Assembly (NCBI GenBank): GCA_002238685.1
Contig: MPMV01000013.1
Coordinates: 1 to 64,000 of the forward strand
Length of the DNA stretch: 64,000 bases
Direction of reading: 5' to 3'
Origin: a bacterium EF100-94H03 bin56
GTDB taxonomy: Bacteria; Pseudomonadota; Alphaproteobacteria; SP197
Shown: positions 42,125 through 51,678 of the stretch, one piece after another
Layout of the letters: the number at the start of each line of letters is the position of its first letter
How positions within the stretch are numbered: the first letter of the stretch is position 1
Made by a program: the position numbers and the translations under genes
The notes under the pieces: model-generated
The model's input: only the letters and a program-made list of their open reading frames with translations
Database searches by the model: none
What the model was told of the DNA's origin: nothing

Positions 42125-42936
42125 TGGCCGATCATTCACCTACTCATCCCTACCATATGGTCAATCCCAGTCCATGGCCCGTGCTCGGTGCCTTCTCCGC
42201 CTTCGTGCTGGCCGCCGGGATGATCGGCATGTTCGACGACCCGGGACGATGGTGGATGATCTTTCCGGGACTGGCCCTTGCCTTGTCGACCATGTTCTTC
42301 TGGTGGCGCGACGTGGTGAGCGAGGCCCAGGTCGAGAAGGCACACACGCCGGTGGTGCAGATCGGACTGCGCTACGGAATGGCGCTGTTCATCGCTTCGG
42401 AAGTGATGTTCTTCCTTGTCTGGTTCTGGGCCTATTTCAACGCCGCCCTCTTTCCGACCATCCAGATGGGCGGCATATGGCCGCCGGAGAATGTCCTCAC
42501 GTTTGATCCCTGGGATCTTCCCTTCATCAACACGCTGGTGCTGCTGACCTCGGGCACCACCGTCACATGGGCTCACCATGCCCTGAGGGAAGGCAAGCGT
42601 GACCAGTTGATCGCCGGACTGTGGGTCACGGTGGTGCTTGGCATCACCTTCACGGCCTTCCAGATCGTCGAGTATGTCGAGGCGCCGTTCACCTTCAGTG
42701 GCGGGATCTACGGTTCCACTTTCTTCATGGCCACCGGCTTCCATGGCTTCCACGTCATTGTCGGCACCATCTTCCTCAGTGTCTGCCTGGTCAGGGCCTG
42801 CAAGGGCCACTTCACCCCGCAGCAGCACTTCGGGTTCGAGGCGGCCGCCTGGTACTGGCACTTCGTCGATGTCGTCTGGCTGTTCCTGTTCTGCTGCATC
42901 TACTGGTGGGGTGCGGGCGAAATCGCCCCGCACTGA
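42124..42936 (+). CDS. ctaE: cytochrome c oxidase subunit III
   Basis: The 270-aa subunit III has seven predicted membrane helices. It begins with the HPYHMVNPSPWPVLGA signature of the family and has RYGMALFIASEVMFFLVWFWAYF near 80 and the FHGFHVIVGTIFL and WYWHFVDVVWLFLF blocks toward the C-terminus. It is the last gene of the oxidase operon. phaB is convergent downstream, 42 bases away. Confidence 0.96.
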   Translation: MADHSPTHPYHMVNPSPWPVLGAFSAFVLAAGMIGMFDDPGRWWMIFPGLALALSTMFFWWRDVVSEAQVEKAHTPVVQIGLRYGMALFIASEVMFFLVWFWAYFNAALFPTIQMGGIWPPENVLTFDPWDLPFINTLVLLTSGTTVTWAHHALREGKRDQLIAGLWVTVVLGITFTAFQIVEYVEAPFTFSGGIYGSTFFMATGFHGFHVIVGTIFLSVCLVRACKGHFTPQQHFGFEAAAWYWHFVDVVWLFLFCCIYWWGAGEIAPH

Positions 42937-42978
42937 GACCGCGCCGGGGACCTGTGGTCCTGAACCGGGTGGCGCCGG

Positions 42979-43701
42979 TCAGGCCATGTGGGCGCCACCG
43001 TTGATGGAGAGGGTCGAGCCGGTGATGAAACCGGAGTCGTCATCGGCGAGAAACAGGACACAGCGGGCCACTTCTTCCGGTTGCGCCACCCGCCCCACGG
43101 GGATGCCGGAGACGATGCGCTGCATCATTGCTTCGCTGACATGGGCAATGAGATCGGTGTCGACATAGCCCGGCGCGATGGCATTGACGGTGATCCCCTT
43201 CGAAGCATTCTCGAGGGCCAGCGCCTTGGTCAGGCCAATCATGCCCGCCTTGGCGGCCGAATAGTTCGACAGTCCCAGCATGCCGGCCTGGCCATTGACG
43301 GAACTGATGTTGATGATCCGTCCGAACCCGCGGCTGCGCATGCCGCCGATGACCGCGCGGCACATGTGAAAGCATGAACTCAGGTTGACATCCACGACTC
43401 TCGACCAGTCCTCGGCCGCCATCTTGTGAAGGAATCCGTCTCGCGACGTGCCGGCGTTGTTGATCAACACATCGATGCCGCCGATCTGTTCCTCGACGAG
43501 TGCCACGCCCTGCTGGCAGCCATCGTGGTCCGAGACATCCCAGCGGAATGATGGAATGTTGGTCCGTGAGGAGAAGTCCCGGGCGCGCTCGACGTTGCCC
43601 GAATAACTCACGGCGACCGTGTAACCGGCACCAGCGAGGGCTTCGGCGATGGCGGCCCCGATACCGCGTGTGCCGCCGGTGACGAGGGCATTTCGATTCA
43701 T
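42979..43701 (-). CDS. phaB: acetoacetyl-CoA reductase
   Basis: The 240-aa SDR reduces acetoacetyl-CoA to (R)-3-hydroxybutyryl-CoA for polyhydroxyalkanoate synthesis. The cofactor motif is VTGGTRGIGAAIAEAL, followed by NNAGTSRDGFLHKM near 87, which is characteristic of PhaB. The catalytic Ser is in ISSVNGQAG and Tyr/Lys in SNYSAAKAGMIGLTKALA. The ATG at 43701 gives the family length. It lies 32 bases downstream of phaA on the same strand. Confidence 0.92.
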   Translation of the reverse strand: MNRNALVTGGTRGIGAAIAEALAGAGYTVAVSYSGNVERARDFSSRTNIPSFRWDVSDHDGCQQGVALVEEQIGGIDVLINNAGTSRDGFLHKMAAEDWSRVVDVNLSSCFHMCRAVIGGMRSRGFGRIINISSVNGQAGMLGLSNYSAAKAGMIGLTKALALENASKGITVNAIAPGYVDTDLIAHVSEAMMQRIVSGIPVGRVAQPEEVARCVLFLADDDSGFITGSTLSINGGAHMA

Positions 43702-43733
43702 GTCGACACCGTCTCCCTGTCCGTTGCCGCGCT

Positions 43734-44906
43734 TCAGCGCTCGACACACATGGCGATTCCCATGCCGCCGCCTATGCACAGTGTCGCGAGGCCCTTCCTG
43801 GCATCGCGCCGTTGCATTTCGTGCAGCAGGGTGGTGAGCACACGCCCTCCCGATGCCCCGATGGGATGGCCGATGGCGATGGCGCCGCCATTGACGTTGA
43901 CCTTCTCCGGGGCGAGTCCCAGGTCCTTGTTGACGGCACAGGCCTGGGCCGCAAAGGCCTCGTTGGCCTCCACGAGATCGAGATCGGCGGCCTCCCATCC
44001 GGCCTTGCCAAGCGCCTTGCGGCTGGCCGGTATGGGGCCGCTGCCCATGATGGCAGGATCGACACCGGCGTGGGCCCAGGAGCGGATGGTTGCCATGGGA
44101 CGCAGTCCGCGCCGTTCAGCCTCATCGGCACTCATCAGGACAATGGCGGCAGCCCCATCGTTGATGCCGCTCGCATTGCCGGCCGTTACCGTGCCTTCCT
44201 TCTCGAAGGCGGGGCGCAGCTTGGCGAGGTGGCTGATCTCGACGCCGTGACGGATGTATTCGTCTTCGCTGACGACGGTCTCCCCTCTTCGCGTGGTGAT
44301 GGTGACCGGAACGATTTCGTCGGCGAACCTGCCTGCCTTCTGGGCGGCCTCGGCGCGATTCTGGCTCGTGACAGCGAACTCGTCCTGGTCTTCCCGGGTG
44401 ATCTGCCAGCGTCGGGCCACGTTTTCCGCGGTGACGCCCATGTGGTAGCCGTTGAAGGCGTCCCACAACCCGTCCCTGATCATGGTGTCGATCATCCCGG
44501 CATCGCCCATCTTGGTGCCATTGCGCAGATGGATGCAGTGGGGAGCACGGCTCATGCTTTCCTGGCCGCCGGCAACGACGACACACGCATCGCCCCCGGC
44601 AATCTGCTGGGCGCCGACGGCCACCGCTCGCAGGCCCGAGCCACACAGCTGGTTGAGACTCCAGGCGGGACTCTCGACCGGGATGCCGGCGCCGATCGAT
44701 GCCTGTCTGGCAGGATTCTGGCCCTCGCCGGCCTGCAGGATCTGGCCCATGATGACCTCGTCGACGTCGCCCGGTTCCACTCCGGATCGCTCCAGAGCGC
44801 CCGCGATGGCGACTTGGCCCAGCTCGTGGGCATCCTGGCTGGCAAGGGCGCCGTTGAAGGAGCCGACGGGTGTTCTCGCTGCGGCAACAATCACGACATC
44901 GGTCAT
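43734..44906 (-). CDS. phaA: acetyl-CoA C-acetyltransferase (beta-ketothiolase)
   Basis: The 390-aa thiolase condenses two acetyl-CoA to acetoacetyl-CoA. It has the acyl-accepting Cys in [11 protein letters not shown] near residue 89, the [18 protein letters not shown] block with the active His near 348, and the second Cys in [10 protein letters not shown]. The ATG at 44906 starts the standard [17 protein letters not shown]. The phaA-phaB pair forms a minimal operon; the synthase genes are about 6 kb away. Confidence 0.93.
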   Translation of the reverse strand: MTDVVIVAAARTPVGSFNGALASQDAHELGQVAIAGALERSGVEPGDVDEVIMGQILQAGEGQNPARQASIGAGIPVESPAWSLNQLCGSGLRAVAVGAQQIAGGDACVVVAGGQESMSRAPHCIHLRNGTKMGDAGMIDTMIRDGLWDAFNGYHMGVTAENVARRWQITREDQDEFAVTSQNRAEAAQKAGRFADEIVPVTITTRRGETVVSEDEYIRHGVEISHLAKLRPAFEKEGTVTAGNASGINDGAAAIVLMSADEAERRGLRPMATIRSWAHAGVDPAIMGSGPIPASRKALGKAGWEAADLDLVEANEAFAAQACAVNKDLGLAPEKVNVNGGAIAIGHPIGASGGRVLTTLLHEMQRRDARKGLATLCIGGGMGIAMCVER

Positions 44907-45000
44907 GGTGGGGACCTCTCCTGATGGTTGGCAGGCCCTTGTGCCACAGGTCAGGCAATCGAGTCGAGACACCAGGGAGAACCAGTCGGGCGCCGGTCCA

Positions 45001-45404
45001 TCACGTGGAGCGGGAACCCTGTGTTTCGCGGGTGAGATAGTAGGCTGCGAGGATAGCCAGGAACGTCACCACCACCATGGCCACCACGTTGGTCACCGGG
45101 CGCTGACGGGGTCGCACGAGTTCCTCGAGCATCCATATGGGCAGGGTCTGCTGCTGTCCGGCCGTGAACGTGGTGACGATCACCTCGTCGAACGAGAGAG
45201 CAAAGGCGATCATCCCTCCTGCGAGGAGAGCTGTCGACAGGTTCGGAAGAACCACGTAGCGAAAGGTCTGGAAACCCGTGGCTCCGAGATCGAAAGACGC
45301 CTCGATCAGCGAGCCGGAGAGCCGGCGGAAGCGGGCGATTGCATTGTTGTAGACGACGACAACACAAGATGTCGCGTGGCCAAGGATGATCGTGAAGGTC
45401 GAGA
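45001..45404 (-). pseudogene. C-terminal fragment of a PotC-type ABC permease
   Basis: The frame encodes only the last part of a spermidine/putrescine-type permease: [20 protein letters not shown], the EAA-loop-like [19 protein letters not shown], then [21 protein letters not shown]. The first helices of the roughly 260-aa family are missing. Upstream the sequence passes directly, in a different frame, into the middle of a binding-protein gene. A deletion therefore removed the end of one gene and the start of the other. Confidence 0.75.
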
Positions 45405-46101
45405 ATGTTGAAGGCGGAATGCCAGTAGCGGTCGACAATCTTGCGTTGCTCGCGCAGAAGATCGAGCGCTGCGGCGTACTGGTCCTGGTTAAGTTCATAA
45501 GGGTTCTCGATCCCCAGGTCAGGCTCGTGATGCATGAGGAAGAGAGCCGCATCGGCGACGTGGATGGGGCCGTCATAGGCCTGCACCCGCCCCTTGTTCG
45601 ACTGCCCGTCGGGCAGCGTCATTTCGCGGAACACCACTTCCCAGCTCTCCGGCGGCTCGGGAAAAACGTCGGTGTTGTACATCAGTACATTCGGGCCCCA
45701 CATGTACGGCGTGCCGTAGTGCTTGCCGTCGACGGTGTGCCACGGGGCCTGCATGAGCCTGTCGTCGATGGTATGCCAGCTCGGAACGAGATCGATGTTG
45801 ACCTCCTGAACGCGCTTTCCGGCGATCAGGCGGAGCGACGCATCACCCGAAGCGGTAACGACATCGAAGCCGCCCTCGTTCATGAGGGCGACCATTTCAT
45901 CGGACGTGTTGGCCGTCTTGACCCGGACCATGCATCCTGTTGCCTCGTGACGCAGTCAAACTCCTTCACGGTTTCGCCACGCTCGATGTAACCAGGCCAG
46001 GCGACGATATCGGTCATCATTTCGGGCGAGGCGGTCACCCCGGTGGCGCCAAGCATGGCGGCAGCGACTATGGTTATGGATGACGTCTTCTTGTACTGCT
46101 C
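45405..46101 (-). pseudogene. truncated, frameshifted polyamine-type ABC binding protein
   Basis: The longest frame (from 45931) gives RVKTANTSDEMVALMNEGG and YGTPYMWGPNVLMYNTDVF, typical of PotD/PotF-like periplasmic proteins, and stops resembling the family at [13 protein letters not shown]. The signal peptide and first strand (TDIVAWPGYIERG) are in another frame at about 45950-46090, so a frameshift or small deletion lies near 45935-45950. No normal start codon was found. The gene is broken at both ends and fused to the permease fragment. Confidence 0.75.
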
Positions 46102-46220
46102 CCTCTCAAACGTTGTGTGACGGGCTCTTTATCCGTCCCGGCACAGTGATCAGTAGAGTGGCGATGGTGCGGTTTTCTTCGACAAAGGCAACCATCACCA
46201 CATCGTGCCTCCCCGTGTCG

Positions 46221-47918
46221 TCAGCCCTCGGGACCGAATGTCGCATTTTCCGACCACCACAGGGGGACCTTGATGGTGTCGGATGACAGTGGTCCTTTCC
46301 CTTCAACGACCTGGCGTGCGGTGTCGTATCCGGACTGGGCATAGCGGACGATGCCGATGCCGCTGTCGGTGGTCATGGCCGCCTCGATGCGCACGGCACT
46401 CTCCGCGGTACCGTCGGCAACGATGGTGACACCTGTGTGATGGGACACTCCCATCGTGCCATTGGCCTGTATGGAGACGAGATCGGCCATGGCCGCGGTG
46501 TTCAGCAAGGCGTTGAGAAACGGCCAGTCCGAAATGGCGTCGGAACCGTCCTTCATGGTCTCGGTCTCCATGGCCGGATTGGCGATGGATCCCGCATCGA
46601 GATTGTCCCTGGAGAAGGCGATCGGCCCCTCGACGTCTCCGCAGCCAACCAGCCGGTTGACGGCCAGGGCGAAGTCCTTCCTCTGCCCGAAACCCATGAA
46701 ACAGACTCGTGCAGGAAGTCCCTCGACGGGGAGATGTCTGCGTGCAAGCGGTATCCACCGTTGCGTGACAGGACACTCGGGAAACATTTCCAGGGCCAGA
46801 TCGTCCAGCCGGTCACGATCTGCCGTCGATCCCGATATGCAGGTCCAGCGAAAGGGACCCCTGCCGAGTTCGAAGAACCGGGAGCGCCAGTACGCGGAGA
46901 CAAATCCCGGATAACCGAAGGCTTCGTCATGATCCATGCCGGCATCGAATGCTTCCTTTCGGGCAAAGGTGCCAAATTCGAAGACTTCGCAGCCCTGATC
47001 ACGAAAGCGGTTCATTGCTCCCACGATGCGCTTGATCGAGTCCCGGGCGTACTCCAGGTAGATCGTGCGGGATTGTGCGCGAATGCCTGCGGCACGTTCC
47101 GGCGAGAGACCGGATGGAATGACGGCGAAGGGATCGTGAAACGGGCACATCTCCGTAACGATATCGGGAAACCAGCCCTTCGAGATGGCCTCTTCACAGG
47201 CGTCAACCATGTTGCCGCAGACGACGATCGAAAGGGGTTCCCTTGCCCCGGCCGCCTTGCGGGCAAGTTCGATTGCCGATTCAAGGCTGTGCGCTTCGAT
47301 ATCGACCCAGCCGTCCCGCAGCCGCTGCTTCACGATGTCCTTCCTGACCTCGACGATGACCGAAACGCCGCCATGCATTGTCATGGCCCTGGGTTGGGAA
47401 CGCCCCATGCCGCCGAGCCCAGCGGTGAAGAAGATGCGGCCGCCAAGATCGCCGTTCCACCGGTTGTCTGCAATGCAGGCAAGGGTCTCGAAGGTCCCTT
47501 CCACCACACCCTGGCTTCCGATGTATTCCCAGGGGCCAGCGGTGTAGGACGAGAAGGTCGTCAGGTTGCGGTCGATGAGGTCGTAGAAACTCTCCCAGTC
47601 GGCCTGGATGACATTGGAGAGTGCCATGACGACACGCGGTGCCAACCTGTGTGTCCGGAAAACCGCGACCGGCATGCCCGCCTGGATGGCGAGAGTCTCG
47701 TTGTCCTCGAGGTTCATCAAGGCGTCGACGATCGCATGATAGCTTTCCCAGTTCCTCGCCGCCTTTGCGATTCCGCCATAGACGATCAGGCGTGATGGGT
47801 CTTCCGCGTTCTCGAGGTTGTTTTCCAGCATGCGCAGCAGCGATTCCTGCTTCCACCCCTTGCAACGCAGCCGGTGTCCGCGCGCTGCCTTGACTTGCGT
47901 GAAGACATCTGCCGGCAT
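46221..47918 (-). CDS. divergent urocanate hydratase paralogue 2
   Basis: The 565-aa protein is urocanase family over its full length, with the NAD-region block AGLGGMGRSQPRAMTMHGG near consensus and the LPARVCF cysteine kept. Many other active-site blocks differ: VTEMCPFHD for VTDQTSAHD, FEFGTFARKEA for FDYGNNIRQ, RSRFFELGRGPFRW for RPLFCRGVGPFRW, NPAMETE for SPNRETE, and QANGTMGVSHHTG for HHGGGVGMGFSQHSG. A substrate other than plain urocanate is likely. It is divergent from hutH, 119 bases apart, so they may share regulation. GGAGTG precedes the ATG at 47918. Confidence 0.85.
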   Translation of the reverse strand: MPADVFTQVKAARGHRLRCKGWKQESLLRMLENNLENAEDPSRLIVYGGIAKAARNWESYHAIVDALMNLEDNETLAIQAGMPVAVFRTHRLAPRVVMALSNVIQADWESFYDLIDRNLTTFSSYTAGPWEYIGSQGVVEGTFETLACIADNRWNGDLGGRIFFTAGLGGMGRSQPRAMTMHGGVSVIVEVRKDIVKQRLRDGWVDIEAHSLESAIELARKAAGAREPLSIVVCGNMVDACEEAISKGWFPDIVTEMCPFHDPFAVIPSGLSPERAAGIRAQSRTIYLEYARDSIKRIVGAMNRFRDQGCEVFEFGTFARKEAFDAGMDHDEAFGYPGFVSAYWRSRFFELGRGPFRWTCISGSTADRDRLDDLALEMFPECPVTQRWIPLARRHLPVEGLPARVCFMGFGQRKDFALAVNRLVGCGDVEGPIAFSRDNLDAGSIANPAMETETMKDGSDAISDWPFLNALLNTAAMADLVSIQANGTMGVSHHTGVTIVADGTAESAVRIEAAMTTDSGIGIVRYAQSGYDTARQVVEGKGPLSSDTIKVPLWWSENATFGPEG

Positions 47919-48037
47919 GATCGCACTCCATTCTGCTCGTGCGAGTTTGCCATCGATGTGCAACTCGTGCGATTGCCGGAACGACAACCGGAGCGCTCTT
48001 GTTCTGCGTTGCACCATGTGCGGGGAGAACCGACTCG

Positions 48038-49546
48038 ATGACCATTGCGATCGGCTGCGCCACCAATACGCTCGACGACTGGCGAGAGATCCTGAACGGA
48101 AGCGGGTTCACGCTCGCTGACGAGGCTGCGCGGAACATCGACAGGGGAGAGGCCGTTCTCCGGGAGATCATGGCCGAAGATCAGCCGGTCTATGGTCTCA
48201 ATACGGGCTTTGGCAAGCTTGCCAGCGAGCGCATTGCCCGGAGCGACCTCGGGACCCTGCAGAGGAATCTCATCCTCTCCCACTCCGCCGGAGTGGGTCC
48301 GTGGATCGAGCCGGATGTCGTCAGACTGATCATTGCCCTGAAACTCGCCAGCCTCGCCCACGGGTGTTCCGGCATGCGCCGCTCCACGGCCGAACTCATG
48401 GTGCGGGTTGTGGACGAGGGGCTTCTTCCCGCCATTCCGGCCCAGGGATCGGTCGGCGCCTCGGGCGATCTCGCGCCGCTGGCCCACCTTGGCGCGGCCC
48501 TGATCGGCGAGGGAGAATTTCTCGTCGACGGCAAGGCGCAACCGGCAGCCCCGCTGCTTCGGGCGAGGGGAATTGAGCCCCTTGTTCTCTCCGCCAAGGA
48601 GGGCCTCGCCCTCGTCAACGGCACCCAGGTCTCGACAGCCCTGGCCATCAAGGGCCTCTTTGGCATCGAGACAGCTCTCCTGACATCCCTGGTGGCCGGG
48701 GCCATGTCCCTGGAAGGGGTCAGGGGCACAACCGTTCCCTTCGATGCACGGATCCATGCCCTGCGCCCGCATCAGGGGCAACGCGACGTCGCCCGGGCAC
48801 TTCAGCGGCTTCTGGAGGGTTCCGGAATCCGCCACAGGGCGGGCCGTACCCAGGATCCCTACAGTTTCCGCTGCATGCCGCAGGTCCAAGGGGCCTGTCT
48901 TGACGCCCTGCGCCACGCAGCCTCCATCCTCGAGGTCGAGGCCCGCAGCGTCACGGACAATCCGCTCATCTTCGACGGCGGCGACGTGCTTTCCGGCGGC
49001 AACTTCCACGCGGAACCGGTCGCCTTTGCGGCGGATCATCTCGCTCTGGCAGCCGTCGAAACCGGCTCGATTTCCGAGCGGCGGACCACGCTGCTTCTGG
49101 ATGCGGAATTCTCGGGGCTGCCTCCCTTTCTCGCTGAAGACGCCGGTCTCAACTCCGGGTTCATGATCACGCAGGTCACGGCTGCCGCACTTGTCGCCGA
49201 ATCGCGTCAGATGGCCCACCCGGCGGTGGTCGATTCCATTCCCACGTCGGCCAACCAGGAGGACCATGTCTCCATGGCAACCCACGGGGCACGGCGCCTT
49301 CTGCCTCTTTCCGGCAACATCCACGCCGTCATTGCCATCGAGCTGCTGGCCGCGGCCCAGGCCCTCGATCTTCTCGCTCTTCCCTCGTCACCGGCCCTCG
49401 AACGTGCCAGAGCGGTCATCCGCGAGAGGATTCCGCGCCTTGACCAGGATCGCTGGCTCAAGCCCGATCTCGAGGCAGCCACAGCCCTGGTGGCGACCCG
49501 CGCTGTCATCGATTGTCTCGACCGCGACATCCTTCCCGATCTGTGA
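48038..49546 (+). CDS. hutH: histidine ammonia-lyase
   Basis: The 502-aa enzyme converts histidine to trans-urocanate and ammonia. Its MIO cofactor forms from Ala-Ser-Gly in GSVGASGDLAPLAHL near residue 143. Other conserved blocks are YGLNTGFGKLA near 52, QDPYSFRCMPQVQGA near 275, LSGGNFHAEPVAFAADHL and SIPTSANQEDHVSM near 400. Unlike the urocanase beside it, HutH looks classical throughout. The ATG at 48038 follows CGGGGAG. No hutI, hutG or hutC gene was found in the window. Confidence 0.93.
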   Translation: MTIAIGCATNTLDDWREILNGSGFTLADEAARNIDRGEAVLREIMAEDQPVYGLNTGFGKLASERIARSDLGTLQRNLILSHSAGVGPWIEPDVVRLIIALKLASLAHGCSGMRRSTAELMVRVVDEGLLPAIPAQGSVGASGDLAPLAHLGAALIGEGEFLVDGKAQPAAPLLRARGIEPLVLSAKEGLALVNGTQVSTALAIKGLFGIETALLTSLVAGAMSLEGVRGTTVPFDARIHALRPHQGQRDVARALQRLLEGSGIRHRAGRTQDPYSFRCMPQVQGACLDALRHAASILEVEARSVTDNPLIFDGGDVLSGGNFHAEPVAFAADHLALAAVETGSISERRTTLLLDAEFSGLPPFLAEDAGLNSGFMITQVTAAALVAESRQMAHPAVVDSIPTSANQEDHVSMATHGARRLLPLSGNIHAVIAIELLAAAQALDLLALPSSPALERARAVIRERIPRLDQDRWLKPDLEAATALVATRAVIDCLDRDILPDL

Positions 49547-49627
49547 GCCGGCTCCTGTCAGGCCTTCTTCTCTCGGGGTACGAACTGACACGTGGCGGAA
49601 TGAGCTCCGACGAGCCAGCCAATTCGG

Positions 49628-49889
49628 TCAGTCCTTGTTGGCATCCTCCGGCGTCGGCGGCACATCCGGCGCACGGTCAAGAAGCCTTGTCAGATCGCCG
49701 CGCTTTGCCATGCCGGCACGCGCTCTCAGGAAATCGTCAGTTGTCTCCACGGCCCCGACCTTCTGCGCGACCGCCGAAACGATCCACTGGCTGAGCGACA
49801 CACCGTCCTCCATGGCAAGACCTGACGCCGTCTCCTTTGAGCGACTGCGGCAGTTGGAGCGGGTACCTGTAGCGTCGGATCCGCGTCAT
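49628..49889 (-). pseudogene. HicB-like (ribbon-helix-helix type) antitoxin gene with a frameshift
   Basis: The ATG at 49889, with AGGAG upstream, begins MTRIRRYRYPLQLPQSLK. One base later than expected the frame switches: the rest (MEDGVSLSQWIVSAVAQKVG and on) is in the next frame to the stop at 49628. Removing one A from the AAAGG near 49835-49839 would restore a continuous protein of about 86 aa. The start overlaps the upstream PIN gene stop as ATGA. This is either a decayed antitoxin or a one-base sequence error. Confidence 0.65.
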
Positions 49890-50282
49890 GTGTTCAATCT
49901 CCTGACGATCTCTCCTGGTGTTGCACTGCTGGCGCCCGGCCTGAGCGCCAATCGGAAATCCCTGACGTCATGTGTCATGATGGCCTCGGCTTCTCCGTTC
50001 AGGGCGGCTTCAAGCACCATCTCATCGGCGACATCAGCCGGCATGGGCCGCGTCCGAAACGGGATGTCGATACCCTCGGACACGGCCGCGAGTGCGCTCA
50101 TGACCGCCGCGACATTCTCCAGGCTGTGGCCCGTCGTCCTCCGGGTTCTCAGCACCGCCTCATACTCCAGAAACAGCGCCGTGGAACAAAGCGGGGTCAA
50201 GGAAATGCAACAGCAGGTTGCGCGCCCCATTGCGGCTGCGGAACGCTGCCACGATCACATTGGCGTCCAGCATCAGCCGCAC
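49886..50282 (-). pseudogene. PIN-domain toxin gene with a frameshift
   Basis: A GTG at 50282 starts MRLMLDANVIVAAFRSRNGA, the normal opening of PIN-family ribonuclease toxins with the first catalytic Asp. That frame stops after about 40 codons. The rest of the domain is in another frame: ALFLEYEAVLRTRR with the conserved Glu, DVADEMVLEAALNGEA, and THDVRDF with the last Asp. The switch lies around 50200-50230, and a few residues may also be missing. With the adjoining antitoxin it formed a type II toxin-antitoxin pair. Confidence 0.7.
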
Positions 50283-50583
50283 GGGAGATAACCGATAAAC
50301 GCCGACAAGATATCAACATTGTGCGAATCACATCCGCCCATGCGAAGTATCCCGCAGCAACACGGATCACGGTGTCATCTGCCATCGTCGACTGGCTACG
50401 CTCCGGTGCAACCGCTTCGCCATGGTGGATCGGAGATCTTCAACACCAGGAAACCGTTCACACGTTTCACCGTCACTGGAAAGACCCGGGCGCAAGGCTG
50501 TCCGAAGGAGCAAAGGCTATCTCATGGACCAGGGATGGCGCCATGACTGAAGCACGCCGGCGAACCTGTGTGGTCGGGGCGGT
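50283..50583. other. intergenic stretch, no gene recognised
   Basis: About 300 bases lie between the PIN toxin start and the end of the PhaC-like gene. The toxin-antitoxin promoter should be here. No convincing operator or coding signal was seen. Confidence 0.4.
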
Positions 50584-51678
50584 TCACTCGAGGGTGGTGA
50601 GCCAGGAGAGCACCGGCTGCCACAGTGCGGCGAGGGATCGGCGGCCGGCGACCATGCCGACGTGGCCGGCCGCGGGTTCGATCATGGTGGCCTGCGGGAT
50701 GAGATCTGCCAGGGCGCTCGCGGATTCCGGAGGAACAATGCGGTCGCGTGCCGGAAGGGCGACGAGCACGGGACAGTCGAGCGTGCCCGGATCGATGGTC
50801 CGGCCCAGCGAGACCCAGGTTCTCCTGGCCGGCAGGTTGTCCCGGTACCAGCCGTGGAGGCAGTCGACGGCAACACCTGCGGCAAGCGGGACACCGTCGT
50901 TGAGCCAGTCCTCAAGGGCCACGAAGGTGCGTGCCCGATCGCTGTCGGGATCGAGGCGGGCGAAGGCGCGGAACTTGGTTTCCACGTTGCCGGGCTGGAT
51001 GGAGGCAAACAGCGTTTGGACGACGTCCACCGGGACCGGTGGCGCCGAGGGGCGCGACGCGAGTGCGGCCACGGCAGCCAGTGCGGCATTCCAGGATAGG
51101 ACGCCGGCATGGAAATCCCAGGGAGTGGCGAGGAGGGCAAGACCCCTGACGCGATCCGGACGGGCGAGAGCGCCTGAAAGGGCGATGAGGCCACCCATGC
51201 AGTAGCCGAGAAGTGGCACCGCGGCGCCGGTGATGGCCGTGGCGGCCTCGAGTGCCGGAAGGAGCCGGTGGGCGATGTATGCGTCGAGGTCGAAGCGGGC
51301 TTCCGTGACGCCGGGCTCACCCCAGTCGAGCAGAAGCGGTCGTGCACCGTTCCTCCGCAGCCATGAACACAAACCTTCTCCCGGACCAAGGTCGAGGATG
51401 TAGGACCGGTTGATGAGGGAGGGAACCATGAGCAGGGGCAGGCCGGGTCCGCCGTAGTCGAGAAGCGACGTCGACCCGCTACGCCACAGGACGTCGAGAG
51501 CCTGATCGGAACGTCTCCAGGGATGCTCGTGGTAGGCACGCACACCGGCGATGAAGGATCCGAGCCGCCGGCCGGCTTCGGCGCCGACGATTGCGGCAAA
51601 GGCGTCGGCGTCAACGTCGTGAAGGGCGCGACTCAGTCGTTCCGCCTGCGGGGCAACACTGCTGTTCCAGGAGATCAA
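50584..51678 (-). CDS. PHA synthase-like alpha/beta hydrolase, compact PhaC
   Basis: The 364-aa protein resembles class III-size PHA synthases. The lipase-like box is GYCMGG with Cys as nucleophile, and the triad is completed by Asp in PARDRIV and His in AAGHVGMV. LLMVPSLINRSYILDL and WLRRNGARPLLLDWG are family blocks. The frame is open up to 51885, but the upstream part lies inside the partner gene. A TTG at 51678 with GAGGAA at good spacing gives the class III length. It overlaps the short partner gene by 68 bases. Activity as a true polymerase is likely but not certain. Confidence 0.8.
   Translation of the reverse strand: MISWNSSVAPQAERLSRALHDVDADAFAAIVGAEAGRRLGSFIAGVRAYHEHPWRRSDQALDVLWRSGSTSLLDYGGPGLPLLMVPSLINRSYILDLGPGEGLCSWLRRNGARPLLLDWGEPGVTEARFDLDAYIAHRLLPALEAATAITGAAVPLLGYCMGGLIALSGALARPDRVRGLALLATPWDFHAGVLSWNAALAAVAALASRPSAPPVPVDVVQTLFASIQPGNVETKFRAFARLDPDSDRARTFVALEDWLNDGVPLAAGVAVDCLHGWYRDNLPARRTWVSLGRTIDPGTLDCPVLVALPARDRIVPPESASALADLIPQATMIEPAAGHVGMVAGRRSLAALWQPVLSWLTTLE

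Noticed and set aside
46221-49546. Calling a complete histidine utilisation (hut) operon
   Set aside because: The urocanase is strongly altered, the genes are divergent, and hutI, hutG and hutC are absent.
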